Below are positions 54,018 through 64,000 of a DNA stretch of 64,000 nucleotides, one piece after another. The stretch comes from Mycolicibacterium sp. GF69. GTDB taxonomy: Bacteria > Actinomycetota > Actinomycetes > Mycobacteriales > Mycobacteriaceae. Location: assembly GCF_003284965.1 (NCBI RefSeq), contig NZ_QMEW01000009.1:1-64000 (forward strand), read 5' to 3'. The notes under the pieces were generated by a model. It saw nothing but the letters and a program-made list of their open reading frames with translations. It was not told the origin of the DNA and made no database searches. The first letter of the stretch is position 1. The number at the start of each line of letters is the position of its first letter. The translations under genes were made by a program, and so were the position numbers.

Positions 54018-54674
54018 GTGGTCGCGCAAATCACACAGGGAACCGCGTTCGACGAGCACGGTCGCCCCTTCCGGCGGCGGAACTACCTGCCGGCGATCCT
54101 GCTGTTCGTCGCGCTGTCGGTAGTCACCTTGCTGGTCTGGGTCATCGCCTTGAGCCGGCCGGCCGACGTGCCGGAGGCGGCCATCTGCAATCCGCCCCCC
54201 GTGCCTGCAGACCCGAGCGCGCCCGCCCCGGCGCTGGGCGTCCAGGTGTCGCGTGCCGACATGGTCGACGTGAGTCCGGCACGCCTCGCCGATACCAAGA
54301 TCACGGTGTTCAACGCCAGCGGTCAGGGCGGCCAGGCCGCCGAGGTGGCCAGCGCGCTGAAGGATCTGGGATTCGCCGAACCGACCGCGGCCAACGACCC
54401 GATATACACCTCCGCCCGCCTGGAGTGCCAGGGCCAGATCCGGTTCGGCGAGTCCGGACGCGCCGCGGCGGCCGCGGTGTGGTTGGTGGCACCGTGTACC
54501 GAACTGTTCGAAGACGAACGCGGCGATGACACCGTCGACCTGGCCCTCGGCACCGAGTTCACGGAGTTGAGCAGCAGTGACAACATCGAGGCGGTGCTCG
54601 CCAGCCTGCGCCCAGACGCCACCCAGCCCGCCGATCCGTCACTGCTGTCGAAAATCCACTCGGCCGCCTGCTGA
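54018..54674 (+). CDS. cei: Cei, cell envelope integrity protein
   Basis: 218 aa: short cytosolic N terminus, one transmembrane helix (LPAILLFVALSVVTLLVWVIAL), Pro-rich linker and an extracellular LytR_C-type domain (KITVFNASGQGGQAAEVASALKDLGF). Orthologue of Rv2700, reported as needed for envelope integrity. Leaderless GTG start. The upstream CRP site suggests cAMP control. Confidence 0.9.
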   Translation: MVAQITQGTAFDEHGRPFRRRNYLPAILLFVALSVVTLLVWVIALSRPADVPEAAICNPPPVPADPSAPAPALGVQVSRADMVDVSPARLADTKITVFNASGQGGQAAEVASALKDLGFAEPTAANDPIYTSARLECQGQIRFGESGRAAAAAVWLVAPCTELFEDERGDDTVDLALGTEFTELSSSDNIEAVLASLRPDATQPADPSLLSKIHSAAC

Positions 54675-54710
54675 TTCTCGTAGTCGCCTGCCCGGCAACG
54701 CCTTTGAAAT

Positions 54711-55559
54711 CTACAGCGCTCCGGCATGGCGCAGCGCTTCGTCGAGAGCGGCCGCGACACCGGGCGCGGCGGCCACGATGAACCCTGGCCCGCCAACCGC
54801 CCCCTGTCCCCGCGGCAGGCGCAGCGTCGCACCCGCCTCGGCGGCGATCAGTGCGCCGGCCGCCCAGTCCCACAGGTGCACCCCGTCCTCGTAGTAGACG
54901 TCGAGTTGACCCGCGGCCACCATGCACAGATCCAGTGCGCACGATCCGACCCGGCGCACATCGCGCACCGCGGGAAGTATCTGGGCGAGCACCGCGGCCT
55001 GTCGGGCCCGCTGTTCGCGATCGTAGGAAAATCCGGTGCCCAGCAACGACATTGACAAATCGTCGGCTGCGCTGGCGCGAAGCGGCGTAGCCACACCGGC
55101 GTGCCGCAGATACGCGCCGTGGCCGAGCGCCGCCGAGTACACCTCGCCGGCGGGTACGTTCGCGACCGCGCCCGCGACCGAAACGCCGTCGCGCTGGGCG
55201 GCCACCGACACGGCATAGGCCGGGAGCGCGTAGACGAAGTTGACCGTGCCGTCGATCGGATCGAGCACCCAGGTGAGCCCGTCGCCGTGCGCAGGCGTCC
55301 CGCCTTCCTCTTCGCCGAGCACCTGCTCGCCGGGGCGCAGGACGGCCAACCGGTCGCGGATCAGCCGTTCGGTCTCGGTGTCGACGACCGTGACCGGGTC
55401 CGTGGGTGAGCTCTTGGTCCGCACGCTCGAGGCGCCCGGCGTCGAGACGCGGTCACCGAAAACCTCTGCGCGACGCTGCCGCACAAAGGCCGCGGCCTCG
55501 GCGGCCAGTTGCTCGGCGACCGAGCGCAACAGGACGGGATCGGCGTCGTTGTCCGGCAT
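54711..55559 (-). CDS. suhB: SuhB, inositol-1-monophosphatase
   Basis: Mg2+-dependent phosphatase releasing inositol from inositol-1-phosphate, feeding PI and mycothiol synthesis. 282 aa with metal-site motif WVLDPIDGTVNFVY and the C-terminal WDWAAGALIAAEAG. Convergent with cei. Orthologue of Rv2701c. Confidence 0.94.
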   Translation of the reverse strand: MPDNDADPVLLRSVAEQLAAEAAAFVRQRRAEVFGDRVSTPGASSVRTKSSPTDPVTVVDTETERLIRDRLAVLRPGEQVLGEEEGGTPAHGDGLTWVLDPIDGTVNFVYALPAYAVSVAAQRDGVSVAGAVANVPAGEVYSAALGHGAYLRHAGVATPLRASAADDLSMSLLGTGFSYDREQRARQAAVLAQILPAVRDVRRVGSCALDLCMVAAGQLDVYYEDGVHLWDWAAGALIAAEAGATLRLPRGQGAVGGPGFIVAAAPGVAAALDEALRHAGAL

Positions 55560-55690
55560 CCACCCATCGCAGCACGTTTCGGCTCTCCGTGTCGTTGTCC
55601 GTGTGACAGCCCGCGCAGTCTCGGTCGAACCATTAAGGTGTCAGACGCATGAACTCGCCGGGGCACGCCTGGCTGAAGTAGAGGAGCTTC

Positions 55691-56497
55691 ATGACCGCGA
55701 CCGATTCGCCCGCCGTCGCGTCGAGTGTCAACGGGGGCCAACGCCGCGGATTCGGCATCGACGTCGGCGGCAGCGGCATCAAGGGCGGAATCGTCGACCT
55801 GAACACCGGGCAGTTGATCGGCGAGCGGTTCAAGCTGCCGACTCCCCAGCCGGCGACACCTGATGCGGTCGCCGAGACCATCGCGGCCGTGGTCGGTGAG
55901 TTCGGCTGGTCCGAGGAGCTGGGAGTGACCTATCCCGGCGTCGTGACCAATGGAATCGTGCGCACCGCGGCCAACGTCGACAGGGCGTGGATCGGCGTGA
56001 ACGCCCGCGACGTGATCATGTCGCGCCTCGGCGGCCAGCAGGTGACGGTGCTCAACGACGCCGACGCCGCCGGGCTGGCCGAGGAGAAGTTCGGCGCCGG
56101 CCGCGACAACACCGGCGTCATCGTGCTGCTCACCTTCGGCACCGGCATCGGTTCGGCCGTCATCCACAACGGCGCCCTGCTGCCCAACACCGAGTTCGGC
56201 CACATCGAGGTCGGCGGCAAGGAAGCCGAGCACCGTGCCGCCTCGTCGGTCAAGGAGCGCAAGGGCTGGAGTTACGAACGCTGGACCGTCGAGGTGACGA
56301 AGGTGCTGGTAGCGGTCGAAAATGCGATCTGGCCGGACCTGATCATCGCCGGCGGCGGGATCAGCCGGAAAGCCGATAAGTGGATCCCGCTGCTGAAGAA
56401 CCGCACGCCGGTGGTCGCCGCGGCGCTGCAGAACACCGCGGGGATCGTCGGCGCCGCGATGGCCGCTGAGACTGACGTCACAGCTACCGCCAAGTAG
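55691..56497 (+). CDS. ppgK: Polyphosphate glucokinase
   Basis: 268 aa ROK-fold kinase that makes glucose-6-phosphate from glucose with polyphosphate or ATP. Phosphate-1 motif [16 protein letters not shown], polyphosphate-associated [10 protein letters not shown] and the catalytic Asp in [21 protein letters not shown] site before the ATG. Orthologue of Rv2702. Confidence 0.95.
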   Translation: MTATDSPAVASSVNGGQRRGFGIDVGGSGIKGGIVDLNTGQLIGERFKLPTPQPATPDAVAETIAAVVGEFGWSEELGVTYPGVVTNGIVRTAANVDRAWIGVNARDVIMSRLGGQQVTVLNDADAAGLAEEKFGAGRDNTGVIVLLTFGTGIGSAVIHNGALLPNTEFGHIEVGGKEAEHRAASSVKERKGWSYERWTVEVTKVLVAVENAIWPDLIIAGGGISRKADKWIPLLKNRTPVVAAALQNTAGIVGAAMAAETDVTATAK

Positions 56498-56545
56498 CCA
56501 CGCCCGGGATTTGCCGCTGAAGGCGGCGTTATCCCACACTGTCGT

Positions 56546-56551
56546 TACAAT
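56546..56551 (+). promoter_or_regulatory. sigA -10 box candidate
   Basis: TACAAT, giving a leader of about 135 bases before the GTG at 56693. The leader holds a small perfect hairpin CCGCG-CTT-CGCGG at 56639-56651. No convincing -35. Confidence 0.4.
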
Positions 56552-56692
56552 GGTCGACGGCGGCCGCAGCCTGGATAGCGACGATCATTCAACCGCCAAT
56601 ATTCGACAGCCGACGCTCATCGATGGGGCACCGCCTCCCCGCGCTTCGCGGTGGGCCCAGCCCTTGATGAGTAGCACGAAGGAAGGGTGTAC

Positions 56693-58318
<1,626 letters not shown>

Positions 58319-58323
58319 GTGGG

Positions 58324-58794
58324 CTAAACGGGCGCGGGTCCGGTCCTGATCAGCATGAAATCGTTGTAGCCGTTGCCGGCCTCACCACAGGTCCCGGGGT
58401 CATGGAACGAACGGATCGCCCTACCGGTCGCGGCGTCCCATGCGTAGTTCATCACCAGGTCGTGCTTTGAACCGTCCTCACAGGTGGCCGCATCGCGGTT
58501 CAGGACGCCACGCATGATCCACCAGCCGACCTGCCAATAGGCGTTGCCGCTCCATGACGGCGACTTCCGCTCGGTGTCGTCTACGCTGTATTCGGTGACG
58601 TGCACGCACTGGAAAGCGTCGCCGTCGCACGGCGTTACGACCCATTTGTTCGAAGCCCACTCGTAGGCGGCGTCATACGTGCCGACCGCATTTGCGGTGA
58701 TCTCGTCGGTGCCGTATGCCGGAGCCGCGGAACCGACCGCGACGACGCCGGCCGCAAGCACGGAAGCTATTGCGGTAAACCCCTTGATCCCCAT
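58324..58794 (-). CDS. Secreted small protein
   Basis: 156 aa; signal peptide ending near PAYGT (residue ~28), mature part rich in Trp with four cysteines (TPCDGDAFQC, TCEDGS, GTCGEAG) and probably beta-structured. ATG at 58794 has GAGGGG upstream. Six bases from the convergent sigA stop. Function unknown. Confidence 0.75.
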   Translation of the reverse strand: MGIKGFTAIASVLAAGVVAVGSAAPAYGTDEITANAVGTYDAAYEWASNKWVVTPCDGDAFQCVHVTEYSVDDTERKSPSWSGNAYWQVGWWIMRGVLNRDAATCEDGSKHDLVMNYAWDAATGRAIRSFHDPGTCGEAGNGYNDFMLIRTGPAPV

Positions 58795-58961
58795 GGTGCC
58801 CCTCGGTGTCTGCGCCCCTGCGTAGAAGGCAGTATGCATCACACGGAAGCGGGAGCTTACAGAATTCGGTCGCTCGCGCGGACCCGGATGTCGGGTTGCG
58901 CGACGCGATCTGGCGGCCAGGCATGCGCGGACCTGACGATCACCGTGTACTGTTCTGCGCC

Positions 58962-60056
58962 GTGCCGAGTACGCCTGCGAAGGTTCCGCCCATGCCCGTG
59001 GTCCGCCTCGTCAACCGGTTGCGGGCAGGGCTGCAACGACTGAACCGCTCGACGGTGCCTGCAAGTGTCGCGATCCTCGAGATGGCGACCGGCGCCTGGA
59101 CGACCCAGACGATGTACGTCGCCGCGAAGCTGAACGTCGCCGACGAACTCGCGGGCGGACCGGCACGCGCCGCCGATGTCGCCGAGCGGGTCGGGGCCGA
59201 TCCGGACGCTCTGTACCGACTGATGCGGGCGCTGACATCTAACGGCTTACTCGAGCACCGTGCCGACGACACCTTCGTGCTGACCAAGGTGGGCCATGCA
59301 TTGCGCTCCGATGTTCCCGATTCGATGCGCGACATGGTGTTGTTCATCGGACACCCTGCGCGGTGGGAGGATTGGGGGAACCTATTGCACACGGTGCAAA
59401 CGGGCGAGCCGTCGGTCATCAAGCTGCGTGGGATGCCGTATTGGGACTACCTGGAGAAGGACCGCGATCTAGCACAGGTCTTCAACAACGCCATGACCGC
59501 GACGAGCGGTATCACCAACGAAATCGCGCTGAACCAATACGATTTCACCGATTTCAAACTGATCGTGGACGTCGGCGGCGGACACGGACAATTGCTCTCG
59601 ACCATCATGCTCCGGGCTCCACAGGCCCGCGGTGTCGTCTACGATCTGCCGTCGGTGGTCTCCGACGCCGACACCACATTCAAGGCCGCGGGCGTAAGCC
59701 ACCGCTGCACCGCGGAAAGCGGTTCGTTCTTCGACAGAGTGCCCGAAGGCGGCGACGCATACGTGCTCAAGAACATCATCCACGACTGGGACGACGATGA
59801 GTCGCTGGCGATCTTGCGCAACATCCGCACCGCGATCGCGTCGAACGGCAAGTTGCTGCTGTTGGAGATGGTGCTGCCCGACCGCGCCGATGCGTTCCTC
59901 GGATTCCAGCTGGACCTCGAAATGCTCGTCACGCTCGGCGGCCGGGAACGCACCCGTGCGGACTTCGCAAAACTGTTGCGCCGCGCGGGATTCAGGCTCG
60001 ACCGCGTCGTGGGCACAGTCACACCGATCTCGATCGTGGAGGCCTCGCCCTTCTAG
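58962..60056 (+). CDS. O-methyltransferase (dimerising, plant-type)
   Basis: 364 aa. N-terminal winged-helix dimerisation domain (ILEMATGAWTTQTMYVAAKLNVADEL ... LYRLMRALTSNGLLEH), then SAM domain with LIVDVGGGHGQLLSTIM and catalytic His in KNIIHDWDDDES. Methylates a hydroxyl of an unknown small molecule. GTG at 58962 follows TACTGT (58948-58953) by eight bases, a leaderless pattern; the ATG at 58992 is an alternative. Not near a biosynthetic cluster. Confidence 0.85.
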   Translation: MPSTPAKVPPMPVVRLVNRLRAGLQRLNRSTVPASVAILEMATGAWTTQTMYVAAKLNVADELAGGPARAADVAERVGADPDALYRLMRALTSNGLLEHRADDTFVLTKVGHALRSDVPDSMRDMVLFIGHPARWEDWGNLLHTVQTGEPSVIKLRGMPYWDYLEKDRDLAQVFNNAMTATSGITNEIALNQYDFTDFKLIVDVGGGHGQLLSTIMLRAPQARGVVYDLPSVVSDADTTFKAAGVSHRCTAESGSFFDRVPEGGDAYVLKNIIHDWDDDESLAILRNIRTAIASNGKLLLLEMVLPDRADAFLGFQLDLEMLVTLGGRERTRADFAKLLRRAGFRLDRVVGTVTPISIVEASPF

Positions 60057-60085
60057 GAGCCCGTCTAGGAGCCCTTCTAGGGGCC
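60053..60085. repeat. Triple 12-bp repeat after the methyltransferase stop
   Basis: CTAGGAGCCC at 60053 and 60065, then CTAGGGGCC at 60077: three units with 12-bp period starting within the stop codon. The GC-rich palindrome GGCCGGGGCCCGGCC follows. May be a degenerate terminator or a slippage product. Confidence 0.6.
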
Positions 60086-60128
60086 GGGGCCCGGCCAGTG
60101 CGGGTCGCCAACGCACACCCCAAGCGCG

Positions 60129-60911
60129 CTACCGTTTCTTGTCGCGCACCTTGTACGTCGACGGCCACGATTCACGCGTCTCATCACCGGTCAGCGGAAT
60201 CCCCTTGCTGCCGATCTTGATGTCGTAGGCCTCCTTGCCGGGGCCGATCTCCCGATTGGCGTGTTCGGTCGCCAGGTACATCAGCTGGTCGATCTCGGCC
60301 TCTGCGAATGCGACGAACGACGTCTTGCGCACGATGTCGTCGGCGCCCGCGGCGATGCGGTCCGGTAGGACTCGCGTCGCAAACGCCGCACCGGCCAACA
60401 AGGCGAACGGAATGACCCAGTAGCAGACGAATGACAGCGGCGTTCTGGTGTCCAGGATGGTCGCCTCGCCGTACACGATCGGCGGGATCGCCGCCGAAAG
60501 CGTCATACCGAAGAACGCACCCACCCAGATCCAGGTCAGCAGCGAGGTGATCCGGGCGAACAATTCGCTCTTGACAACATGAGGCGGCTGGCCGACCTCG
60601 GCGAACTCCCGCACGAACGGCTTGCCGATCAGCACACCGGTGAGCGCCACCAGGAAAATCCCGGCGTTGCTCAGCGGTTGCATCCAGCGCTCCATGAATG
60701 CCTGATCAAGCGTGAAGGTCAGCACGGTCAAGACCAAAAATGTTGCCAGAGCGCCTATTTCAAGGACGCGGCCCGGGCCCCCGCGCAACTGGCCCAAGAC
60801 GAACGCGGCGACCGCAACCGCGAGAGCGATCAGCACCGCGACGGTGAACGGAACGTTGCCGACGAGCACCCAGTAGACAAGCCACGGTGCCAGACCTAAC
60901 AAAATGCCCAC
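60129..60911 (-). CDS. Hypothetical multi-pass membrane protein
   Basis: 260 aa with about six helices in the first two thirds and a soluble C-terminal tail (AFAEAEIDQLMYLATEHANREIGPGKEAYDIKIGSKGIPL). No known family recognised. GTG at 60911 follows a minus-strand TACACT (60925-60920) by eight bases, so it looks leaderless; a longer TTG start at 60983 would collide with the next gene. Confidence 0.65.
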   Translation of the reverse strand: MGILLGLAPWLVYWVLVGNVPFTVAVLIALAVAVAAFVLGQLRGGPGRVLEIGALATFLVLTVLTFTLDQAFMERWMQPLSNAGIFLVALTGVLIGKPFVREFAEVGQPPHVVKSELFARITSLLTWIWVGAFFGMTLSAAIPPIVYGEATILDTRTPLSFVCYWVIPFALLAGAAFATRVLPDRIAAGADDIVRKTSFVAFAEAEIDQLMYLATEHANREIGPGKEAYDIKIGSKGIPLTGDETRESWPSTYKVRDKKR

Positions 60912-60972
60912 GATTTGTAAGTGTACGTAGACCCCTGCGGACGGCGTATCGCGGCCACGTCGGCGAGTAGAC

Positions 60973-61332
60973 CTAACGTGCAAGCAGAGGGAATCGGCCG
61001 TCAGCCCCGGGCAGGTACGGAGTGACCTTTATCACAGCTGCGATCGGCAAAGGTCCGTACAAATGTGGGAACTCCATGTCCACGGGATCAGCGGGCACTC
61101 CGGATTCCCAGCGAACGGGAAAGGGCAGCCGTGCGGCGTCGATGCGGAGCAGCACCAGGTCGGTGCGACCGGCATACAACCGGTTGGCCGGAAGGTGTAC
61201 TTGCTCGGGCGTCGACAGGTGCACGAACCCGACCGCACCCAACGAGTCGGGACGGTGCTCGCCATGCGCTTGAGCGCAGTGCCATTCGTCTCTGCTACAC
61301 AGATGGACCAGCATCGGCGGCGAGGCGTTCAT
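60973..61332 (-). CDS. DUF952 family protein
   Basis: 119 aa: the family pattern LVHLCSRDEWHCAQAHGEHRPDSLGAVGFVHLSTPEQV and VRWESGVPADPVDMEFPHLYGPLPI is complete. Predicted small cytosolic protein of unknown activity. ATG at 61332. Confidence 0.88.
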   Translation of the reverse strand: MNASPPMLVHLCSRDEWHCAQAHGEHRPDSLGAVGFVHLSTPEQVHLPANRLYAGRTDLVLLRIDAARLPFPVRWESGVPADPVDMEFPHLYGPLPIAAVIKVTPYLPGADGRFPLLAR

Positions 61333-61463
61333 ATCGCCAGCCTGCCGTGTCGGCAACTCGAGGTAACGGTGAGACACGACACACCGGTTAACCCCTTGGG
61401 AACAACGCCGGAAGCCAAAACGTCTGAGACAGTAGATGCACGCGAACAGTACGGAGGTCCGCA

Positions 61464-61658
61464 ATGACGAACGCAACGCTCACCAGTCCCCCATTGACCC
61501 GGGCTGACCGCTGCGACCGTTGCGGCGCAGCGGCGCGGGTACGCGCGAAGCTCCCGTCGGGCGCGGAATTGCTCTTCTGCCAGCACCACGCCAACAAGCA
61601 TGAGGCCAAGCTGGTCGAGTTGGCTGCTGTGATCGAAGCCAGCCCGGTGGAGGCATAA
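61464..61658 (+). CDS. DUF7455-type small zinc-binding protein
   Basis: 64 aa with CDRCGAAARVRA ... LLFCQHHANKH, a Cys/His set able to bind zinc. Conserved near sigB in mycobacteria and similar to a protein next to sigma genes in other actinobacteria. GGAGG six bases before the ATG. Role unknown. Confidence 0.85.
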   Translation: MTNATLTSPPLTRADRCDRCGAAARVRAKLPSGAELLFCQHHANKHEAKLVELAAVIEASPVEA

Positions 61659-61722
61659 CTCCGACACGGCTGACAGCCGGTCTGGGCACCAGCAGGTCTC
61701 GTCAGGAATGCTGGGACTGGTC

Positions 61723-62748
61723 ATGAGTGACCAGCCCCAGCCCCTGCCGACCAGACCGTCGCGCCACCACATACGGCACATCCTGCGGCGCACCCTGTCA
61801 AAGAGCTGGGATGACTCGATCTTCTCGGAGTCCGCGCAGGCCGCGTTCTGGTCGGCGCTTTCGCTTCCGCCGCTGCTGCTCGGAATGCTCGGCAGCCTCG
61901 CCTACGTAGCTCCCCTGTTCGGTCCGGAGACGCTGCCGACCATCCAGGATCAGATCATCGACACCGCGGGACGGTTCTTCTCGACCAACGTGGTCGCCGA
62001 GATCATCGAGCCAACGATCCGCGACATTGTGCGGGGCGCCCGCGGCGAGGTGGTCTCGGTGGGGTTCGTGATCTCGCTCTGGGCGGGATCGTCGGCGATC
62101 TCGGCATTCGTCGACTCGATCACCGAGGCGCACGATCAGACGCCGCTGCGCCATCCGGTCCGGCAGCGGTTCTATGCACTAGGCCTCTACGTGGTCATGC
62201 TGATCGGCGCGATCGTTGCTGCGCCGTTCATCGCGCTGGGCCCTCGAAAGATCGCCCAGTACCTACCCGACAGTTGGGAACACCTGCTGCGGTTCGGCTA
62301 CTACCCGGTGCTCATCGCCGGGCTGGTTGTCGCGGTGAACATGCTCTACCGGGTGTCGCTGCCCAAGCCGCTGCCGTCACACCGGCTGCTGCTGGGCTCG
62401 GTGCTCGCCACCGTGGTGTTCCTGTTGGCTACGTTCGGGTTGCGCTTCTACCTGACGTGGATCACGGCCACCGGTTACACCTACGGCGCGCTGGCGACGC
62501 CGATCGCGTTCCTGCTGTTCGCGTTCTTCCTCGGGTTCGCGATCATGATCGGCGCCGAACTCAACGCCGCGATCCAGGAGGAGTGGCCGGCGTCTGCCAC
62601 CCACGCGAAGCGGTTTCACTGGTGGCTGAAGGAGAAAGCCGAGACGCGCAACGGCGCCTCGGCCTCTCGGGCACCGGCAGCCGAGGCCGCACGCGAGCCA
62701 CGTGAAAGCCGCGAGCCCGAGGCGGCGGCCGACGGGGCTACTTCTTGA
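61723..62748 (+). CDS. YihY/UPF0761 family membrane protein
   Basis: 341 aa with six helices in the YihY pattern (FWSALSLPPLLLGMLGSLAYVAP ... VVSVGFVISLWAGSSAISAFVDSITEAHD ... FLLFAFFLGFAIMIGAELNAAI) and an Ala/Glu/Arg-rich cytosolic tail. Sometimes labelled RNase BN, which is not supported. ATG at 61723; ATG 61708 would add five residues. Overlaps the convergent DUF3039 gene by 11 bases. Position Rv2707. Confidence 0.88.
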   Translation: MSDQPQPLPTRPSRHHIRHILRRTLSKSWDDSIFSESAQAAFWSALSLPPLLLGMLGSLAYVAPLFGPETLPTIQDQIIDTAGRFFSTNVVAEIIEPTIRDIVRGARGEVVSVGFVISLWAGSSAISAFVDSITEAHDQTPLRHPVRQRFYALGLYVVMLIGAIVAAPFIALGPRKIAQYLPDSWEHLLRFGYYPVLIAGLVVAVNMLYRVSLPKPLPSHRLLLGSVLATVVFLLATFGLRFYLTWITATGYTYGALATPIAFLLFAFFLGFAIMIGAELNAAIQEEWPASATHAKRFHWWLKEKAETRNGASASRAPAAEAAREPRESREPEAAADGATS

Positions 62749-62983
62749 GCTGTTCGTAGATGCGCTTGCACTCCGGGCACACCGGCGAGCCCGGCTTGGC
62801 CGACTTCGTCACCGGGAAAACCTCGCCGCACAGCGCGACGACATGGGTGCCCATCACCGCGCTCTCGGCGATCTTGTCCTTCTTGACGTAGTGGAAGTAC
62901 TTCGGGGTATCGCTGTCGGTCCCGTCGTCGACGCGTTCGTCGGTGTCGGTGCGCTCGATCGTCTGGGTTTGCATGCCAACCAT
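62738..62983 (-). CDS. DUF3039 family protein
   Basis: 81 aa with KYFHYVKKDKIAESAVMGTHVVALCGEVFPVTKSAKPGSPVCPECKRIYEQL; Cys residues in ALCG and CPEC suggest a zinc site. Start ATG 62983 or 62974. Conserved actinobacterial gene at the Rv2708c position; function unknown. Confidence 0.85.
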   Translation of the reverse strand: MVGMQTQTIERTDTDERVDDGTDSDTPKYFHYVKKDKIAESAVMGTHVVALCGEVFPVTKSAKPGSPVCPECKRIYEQLKK

Positions 62984-63040
62984 TTTGCCCGTTGCAAAAC
63001 CGGCCGGTACAGCGGCGCCGCAATGTGGAACAGTGGAGGT

Positions 63041-63454
63041 ATGAAACAAGGCCCCGAGCTGAGTTTCGACGACGACGGCCGGCCCGTCCTGATCACTCGT
63101 GCCGCCCCCGCCTACGAGGAACAGCACCGCCAACGGGTTCGCAAGTACCTGACCCTCATGTCGTTCCGGATCCCGGCACTCATACTCGCCGCGGTCGCTT
63201 ATGGCATCTGGCACAACGGCTTGATCTCGTTGGCGATTGTGGTGGTCTCGATACCGCTGCCGTGGATCGCCGTGCTCATCGCCAACGACCGTCCGCCGCG
63301 ACGAGCCGAGGAGCCGCGGCGTTACGACGGTCGGGACGGCACGCCCGCGTTCCCGGCCGCAGAACGGCCGGCCCTGGAGCATGGTTTCGAAGACGGCACG
63401 CAACCCCCGCCGCAACCCGAAGGACGCGCGCCCAACGGTGATGTTCCCAGCTGA
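63041..63454 (+). CDS. DUF3099 membrane protein
   Basis: 137 aa: PVLITRAAPAYEEQHRQRVRKYLTLMSFRIPALILAAVAYG and a second helix LISLAIVVVSIPLPWIAVLI, then a Pro/Arg-rich cytosolic tail. Family of unknown role. ATG at 63041 sits very close to GGAGGT, so initiation might be leaderless or at another codon. Position Rv2709, just before sigB. Confidence 0.82.
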   Translation: MKQGPELSFDDDGRPVLITRAAPAYEEQHRQRVRKYLTLMSFRIPALILAAVAYGIWHNGLISLAIVVVSIPLPWIAVLIANDRPPRRAEEPRRYDGRDGTPAFPAAERPALEHGFEDGTQPPPQPEGRAPNGDVPS

Positions 63455-63538
63455 GCCGCTTCTATCACTTTTCTAAGGACATTCTCAGGTCGTCGGCGAG
63501 AAACCGCTGATCAGAACGTGTGAACCAGCCAAAGGCTG

Positions 63539-63564
63539 GGAACTCTTTGAACCTCGTGGGCGTT
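63539..63564 (+). promoter_or_regulatory. ECF-type (SigE/SigH-like) sigB promoter
   Basis: GGAAC (63539-63543), 17 bases, CGTT (63561-63564), which matches the ECF consensus recognised by SigE and SigH. Predicted start near 63571, about 30 bases before the sigB ATG. Stress-sigma control of sigB is established in M. tuberculosis. Confidence 0.7.
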
Positions 63565-63601
63565 GTAGCTCATGACAGTTCGACTTGATCAGGAGGCCGT
63601 C

Positions 63602-64000
63602 ATGGCAAATGCCAGCACCATCCGCGTCGACCAGGATCTGGACGCTCAGAGTCCAGCCGCTGACCTCGTGCGCGTGTACTTGAATGGGATTGGCAAAACG
63701 GCCTTGCTCAACGCCGCCGATGAGGTGGAACTCGCAAAGCGCATCGAGGCTGGGCTTTATGCCAAGCATCTGCTCGAAACGCGGAAGCGCTTGGGCGAGA
63801 ACCGCAAACGTGATCTTGGCGCAGTGGTGCGCGACGGCGAGGCAGCGCGGCGTCACTTGCTGGAAGCCAACCTGCGACTCGTGGTGTCGCTGGCGAAGCG
63901 CTACACAGGGCGAGGGATGCCGCTGCTCGATCTGATCCAGGAGGGCAACCTGGGTCTGATTCGGGCGATGGAAAAGTTCGACTACGCCAAAGGATTCAAG
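63602..64000 (+). CDS. sigB: Sigma factor SigB (5' part, runs off the window)
   Basis: First 133 codons of the principal-like stress sigma factor: [49 protein letters not shown], then [47 protein letters not shown] at 63602 has AGGAGG five bases upstream; the in-frame ATG at 63572 is less likely. The acidic SigA-type N terminus is absent, as expected for SigB. The 3' part lies beyond the window end. Confidence 0.96.
   Translation, partial: MANASTIRVDQDLDAQSPAADLVRVYLNGIGKTALLNAADEVELAKRIEAGLYAKHLLETRKRLGENRKRDLGAVVRDGEAARRHLLEANLRLVVSLAKRYTGRGMPLLDLIQEGNLGLIRAMEKFDYAKGFK

Noticed and set aside
61723..62748. RNase BN label for the YihY-type protein
   Set aside because: YihY-family proteins are six-helix membrane proteins; the nuclease label is a historical misannotation and no nuclease motif is visible.

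Overview
The window is GC-rich chromosomal DNA from a mycobacterium, most likely a fast-growing Mycolicibacterium-type species. The evidence is the gene content and order: PI-mannoside and arabinan genes (pgsA, patA, pimA, aftC), ClpC2, the coproporphyrin-dependent haem genes hemE-hemY-hemQ, Cei, and sigA followed by sigB. The order matches, as I remember the M. tuberculosis map, Rv2604c-Rv2614c and then Rv2667-Rv2710. The M. tuberculosis stretch between those blocks is absent and replaced by other genes. All family and orthologue names come from reading sequence and memory; no database search was run.

Layout. (1) 20-9469, minus strand: PLP synthesis (pdxS-tesB-pdxT), a phosphoinositide/PIM block (pgsA-patA-pimA with a membrane protein and a Nudix hydrolase), a HIT-family Ap4A-type enzyme and thrS. 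Nearly every junction is a 4-bp GTGA stop/start overlap, so this is a tightly coupled operon. (2) 9466-18600: thioesterase, DUF1990, GAF-ANTAR regulator, L,D-transpeptidase, Pro-rich secreted protein, stress-type small genes (holin-X, DUF3618, Usp), four tRNA genes and a small accessory pocket. (3) 18600-35200: AraC/SRPBCC pair, clpC2 with a striking double operator, sigma factor-ogt pair, zapE, a TAP-like pseudo-hydrolase, aftC, msrB, haem genes, an RNase D, and a TetR/epoxide hydrolase/methyltransferase cassette. (4) 35240-44709: dxs, nhaA and two ABC exporters with a MarR-type regulator. (5) 44712-64000: RNA methyltransferase, APC permease, ceoB/ceoC potassium-uptake subunits, dut, cei, suhB, ppgK, sigA, an O-methyltransferase, conserved small actinobacterial proteins and the 5' part of sigB.

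The most interesting signal is a leader element shared by nhaA and the two ABC exporter operons. Each has a TANNNT -10 box, then 13-15 bases later CCGGGAAG(Y)CTGGTCGG, and then a second stem whose pairs covary among the three copies, all before the ribosome-binding site. It looks like a cis-acting structured RNA (or, alternatively, a shared operator) that joins an ion antiporter and two drug-type exporters into one small regulon. Other regulatory observations are a clpC2 promoter whose -35 and -10 each sit in an identical inverted repeat, a consensus CRP site at -61.5 of a leaderless cei promoter, overlapping divergent -10 boxes at dut/DUF3093 and at the exporter/MarR gap, and an ECF-type promoter in front of sigB. 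Several in-frame minisatellites (33, 27 and 24 bp) are also present.
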